NCBI GenBank assembly: GCA_958450365.1
Contig: CAUEEP010000742.1
Coordinates: forward strand, 2,524,501-2,588,500
Source: Mesorhabditis belari
Lineage: Eukaryota > Nematoda > Chromadorea > Rhabditida > Rhabditidae
Direction: 5' to 3'
Length of the DNA: 64,000 nt
Positions within the stretch are counted from its first letter, which is position 1. Each line of letters begins with the position of its first letter. The notes below the pieces were generated by a model. It saw nothing but the letters and a program-made list of their open reading frames with translations, searched no databases and was not told the DNA's origin. Shown piece by piece: positions 60,075 through 64,000 of the stretch. The position numbers were made by a program, and so were the translations under genes.

Positions 60075-61482
60075 TTAGTTTGTATTGTATTTGATGAATT
60101 GGGAATCACTGTAGTGAATACACATAACGTGAAGAACGTGTTTAGCCATCAAATTAGAAGTTTTAGGACTTGCTAGATCAAGGATTCAGTGCATGGGATA
60201 TCAAAAAAGGTTTGTATCGTACTCGAGGAATTGGGAATCACTGGAGTGCATACACATAAAGTGAAGAAGCTTTAGGCAGCTTTGTTTGGCTATCAATTTT
60301 GGAGTTTTAGGACTTGCTAGATTCAGCATTCAGGACAAGGAATTTCCAAATAGTTTGTAAAGTAATCGATGAATTGAGAGTCACTAGAGTGAATACACAT
60401 AACGTGAAGAATATGTAGAGCATCTAAGCCTATCGGCAATTTTGAAGTTTTAGGACTTGTTAGATTAAACATTTAAGGCATGGAACATCCAAACAGTTTG
60501 TGTTGATCTCAATGAATTGGGAATCACTGGGGTGAATACACATCAAGTGAAGAAGATTTAAGCATCTTTTGTAGCTATCAAGTTTAAAGTTTTAGGACTT
60601 GGTCAATTTAACATTCAGAACACGGAATATCTAAACAGTTTGTATCGAACTAGTTGACTTGGGAATCACTAGAGTGAATGCACATCAAGTGAAGAAGATA
60701 TTGAGCATCTAAGCTTAGCGTCAATTTTTATGTTTTAGGACTTGGTAGATTTAATATTCAGGGAAACGAATATACAAACAGTTTGTTTTGATCTCAATGA
60801 ATTGGGAATCACTGGTGTGAACGCACTTAATCTAAAGAAGATACGAGTATCATAGCTTAGCTAGCAATTATGAAGTTTTAGGACTTTTTAGATTTAATAT
60901 CCAGGGCAAGGAATATCCAAATAGTTTGTATCGTACTCGATGAATTGGGAATCACTGGAATGAATGCGCAGAACGTGAAGAAGATTTAAGCACCTTTGCT
61001 TATCCATCAATCCTGAGGTTTTAGGACTTGCTAGATTAAACATCCAGGGCGCGGAATAGTGGAACAGTCTGTTTTGATCTCAATGAATTGGGAATCACTG
61101 GAATGAATACGCATAACGTGAAGAAGACTTAGGCAGCTTTGTTTGGTTATCAATTATGGAGTTTTAGGACTTGCTAGATTTAGCATTCAGGGCATGGAAT
61201 ATCCAAATAGTTTGTAATGTAATCGATGAATTGGGAATCACTGGAGTGAATACACATAACGTGAAGAAGATTTAAGCACCTTTGTTTAGCCATCAAATTA
61301 GCAGTTTTAGGACTTGCTAGATCAAACATTCTGGGCATGGAATATCCAAAATGTTTGTGTTGTACTTGATGAATTGGGAATCACTGGAGTGAGGGCACTT
61401 AATGTAAAGAAGATTTTGAGCATCTAAGCCTAGCGTCAATTTTGAATTTTTAGGACTTGCTAGATCAAAGACTCAGGGCATG
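60075..61482 (-). repeat. 143-bp satellite, array 6 (reverse, about 10 units)
   Basis: Continuation of the reverse satellite beyond the transposon remnant. It includes units matching the array 5 higher-order block (gaagaatatgt(a/g)(g/a)agcatctaag). Confidence 0.95.
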
Positions 61483-62026
61483 GAAGCTTTTTCTTTAAAT
61501 CTTTAATCCTCTGAATCCCTATCTTTAAACCCAAGTGTATGGAATGATCGAGTATTATTGTATGATCAACTGATAACTCTTCTGCTATTTCGCAAAAAGA
61601 AAGCCTTTTGTTGGTTTGAAAAATTTCGAGCAACTGGGCATTATCCAGCTGGACTGCTGGATGTTGCCTTCCTGAAGATTCATCCCCGGAACGGAATTTA
61701 GCAAACCAGTTTGCACATGTTCTTCCACATAAACTTCCACCACTAGTGAAGCTGATTCTTCCACATAAACAATAGCCCAATAAAGAACGAGATGTTGCTA
61801 CGCCAGAAGCCTACAGTCCGGACGTTGCGCCATCCGACTACGGTCTCTTCCGATCATTGCAGCATTTCCTGAAATCTCACCGATTCGAGTCACTTGAAGA
61901 AGTTGAAGAAGCTTGCCAAGAGTTCTTTGATTTGAAACAAAAGGAGTGGTACTTCGTCCAGATTCGAAAGCTTGCAGATCGATGCAGAAATTCGTAGATA
62001 ATGATCGGTTATACTTTCAGGAATAA
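61483..62026. mobile_element. Mariner transposase remnant in two opposite halves
   Basis: On the minus strand, about 61745-61510, a frame encodes CANWFAKFRSGDESSGRQHP and LSFCEIAEELSVDHTIILDH, typical of the mariner N-terminal helix-turn-helix region. On the plus strand, 61812-62026, another encodes YSPDVAPSDYGLFRSLQHFL and, after a frame disruption, VDNDRLYFQE and a stop, typical of the mariner C-terminus. The two halves lie head to head in opposite orientation with the middle missing, so an inversion plus deletion, or two insertions, inactivated the element. Confidence 0.85.
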
Positions 62027-62664
62027 TTGTTCTTATTTTTGTTATTAAAGTGCGCATAAAAATTGAATTTTTTTCATTTAAAGAAATTTGCAATTCGAAA
62101 TCAGTTTGCTATTTTGATGTTATTTGAAAACGTTTCTTGAAAACACAATCCGACTCATTACCGCTCGGAATTCTTCTTTCGATCAGCTCATCCAGAAAAT
62201 CTTCACCCATTTTCCTAATGGTTACGATGGGAACGAGAGAAGTGAATCGAGTAGATCCTTTATTCATTTGTTCAAGTCAAAATCTTTCAAATCTTATCGA
62301 ATTTCCCTTGGTAAAGAAGCGAATTGAATGCATCAGAAGAAATGCGTTTACATTTACAGAGAGCTTAAATCATCCCCCAACATCATTTGCAACAATGCTT
62401 TCCGGATTTGATTACTTTTTGTCGGCAACTTGATTTTCTTGGCCTTTTTCTCCGATTAACAAAATTAGCCAATTTCTCTTTTCAATTTTACCGTGAGAGT
62501 TTTGCTTTTTTTTTCTAGGGAAAAAAATCAATTTTCAAAGTTGAGAAACTCAAAAGCTTTAAGAGTAATCTTTCTTTACATTTAGCTTTCTTAATAGCTA
62601 TTATTTTATCCCTTTTTATCACCATCTTTAGCTTTTCCTATTGACCTTATGACCAAAGGAGCTT

Positions 62665-64000
62665 ATGACCAAAGATGAGCGTGTTCCCACATTTTACCAA
62701 TATCCGGATCTCGTCTTTACGTTACAGGTTCGTTTTTTTAAAACCAAATCTGCTTCGATCCCATTTTCAAGAAAAATAAGATCCCAATTCCTTTGAGATT
62801 CTCGAATGTTTTTGTATCGCCGGTTTGATGCTCTGGGCTCGGCTCTATTTAAGGATTTTGATGAAAAAAGAGGTACATATCTTCAGGCTAAGCTTCAGGC
62901 TAAGCTTTTCACCGGATAACCTAATATCTAAAGTCTAATATTGATACTAGAAATAGTCTGTCTTTATCTTCCCTGTCTTTTAGTTCTGCCATCCGAATCT
63001 CCGCGTGCAACTCGTCTTCCAACCGCTCGCCCACTCGACAACCCTCTTGCTAAGGATAGGGAGGCATTTATGTGGGTTTTCGAGTTTACCACCAAATCTT
63101 TACACTTCATTGTTTATTTCAGTGGAATGGAATGGACTGATGAGCACCTCTTTCCGCCTAAACATCTACAATTTCTTCTCAGATTTTGGTAAATAAAAAG
63201 ACGAAATTAATGCTCACCAATTTACTGAAAGATTTCTTACTTAGCTTTCTCTTAGCTTAGCTTTCTTAATAGCTATTATTTTATCCCTTTTTATCACCAT
63301 CTTTAGCTTTCCCCATTTCTTACTACAAGGAAAGTCTGGGATCTTAGACTGTCCGTCTTTTTTTTTTGTAGGCAGACAATGTGAGTGCTTTAGCTTTCCC
63401 CATTTGATCCTCCCTTTCCCCATTGGATTTGATCCTTCATCTAATTCTAGTCTTTTAAATAACCTTTAGGCCTTCAACTTTCATCAGTGATCATGCTGGG
63501 AATGGCGGTGGAACGAGTGACGGCAATGGTACTCGTCGAGAGATACGACGAGATGTGGAACGAGAAGCCGACTCTCGGATATGCATTGATTGGAATCACG
63601 GTTCGGTCACTTTGTTTGATTTTCTTGTTCTTCAAACTTTTCTTCCAGATCACCCTATCTTTGACGATTAACACCGGCATGTACTTGTCATTTATTCCAA
63701 AAAATTACGCCTACGCCTCGTTGGGACTTGTCTTTTGCACTACTGGATTGGTAAGTTCATGAAAAAAAGAAGATCAATCTGATCATTCTGATCATTCTGA
63801 TCAATTCACTACAATATTCAGGCGTTCTCAATGCTGCCCATTGTTGCGCATCGAGCTTACAAGAAAGTGAAAGGAAAACGAGATGCTACAGTTCTTCAAA
63901 GGTTTTGTAAAAGATTTAGTTTCTTAGATATCTTTGAATCAGATTCGAAACCGGTCGCAATCTTCAAGCAGCTCGAATGCTGATGTACTTGGCACCATAC
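62665..64000 (+). CDS. Serpentine chemoreceptor (7TM GPCR, Sra/Sre-like), truncated by window end
   Basis: Frame-consistent exons are 62665-62731 (weak GTTTTT donor), 62781-62872, 62984-63071, 63123-63188, 63470-63600, 63649-63750, 63822-63901 and 63943 onward. The product starts MTKDERVPTFYQYPDLVF. It contains hydrophobic segments NSFEILECFCIAGLMLWARL and GLQLSSVIMLGMAVERVTAM, further ones around YLSFIPKNYAYASLGLVFC and AFSMLPIVAHRAYKK, and then FETGRNLQAARMLMYLAP. CHPNLRVQLVFQ after TM1 and the ERxxA motif after TM3 fit the nematode Sra-superfamily receptors (sra/srab/srb/sre), probably Sre. They act as chemosensory receptors in neuronal cilia. The subfamily and the first splice junction are uncertain. 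Confidence 0.75.

Overview
The window looks like nuclear DNA from a nematode. Coding exons are short and split by many small AT-rich introns with GT donors and TTTCAG/TTTTAG acceptors. Several start codons lie a few bases after such an acceptor, as expected for spliced-leader trans-splicing. The gene content is also nematode-like: a ground-like domain protein, a small PAPS-type sulfotransferase, F-box proteins, a serpentine chemoreceptor, an inactive acireductone-dioxygenase paralogue and Cys/Gly/Pro-rich secreted proteins. I cannot name the species. All gene models were assembled by hand from splice signals and frame continuity.

Layout. 0-7.3 kb is gene dense: the last exon of an unknown gene (+), an AROS/RPS19BP1-like gene (-), a tiny secreted peptide gene (+), the ubiquitin-like/ribosomal S30 fusion gene (-) and a ground-like gene (-). 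7.3-10.3 kb is repeat-rich with a decayed coding fragment. 10.4-15.2 kb holds two convergent secreted low-complexity protein genes. 15.8-19.4 kb holds a small putative myristoylated protein gene (+) and a sulfotransferase gene (-). 20.3-31.7 kb is one large gene (+, about 50 exons, about 1,565 aa). Its start resembles CCDC141; spectrin-like coiled coil follows, then six Ig domains. An inactive acireductone dioxygenase gene sits antisense in one of its introns. 33.9-37.6 kb is a probable F-box gene (+), and 43.2-46.2 kb a second F-box gene (-).

From 38 kb onward the window is dominated by a satellite of about 143 bp. It forms six arrays in both orientations, one of them inside intron 1 of the second F-box gene. 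The spacers carry decayed pogo-like and mariner transposons. The gene-poor 46.2-54.2 kb stretch has no convincing gene but contains twelve exact copies of the 10-mer TGGARYGCAC on both strands. The window ends inside a 7TM chemoreceptor gene (+).

Most promising observations: (1) the TGGARYGCAC cluster; (2) the mirror-image 143-bp arrays, including a six-unit (about 857 bp) higher-order duplication; (3) a TA-bounded MITE family whose ends match DNA next to a pogo-like remnant; (4) a perfect 20-bp intronic hairpin; (5) a nested, metal-site-deficient acireductone dioxygenase.
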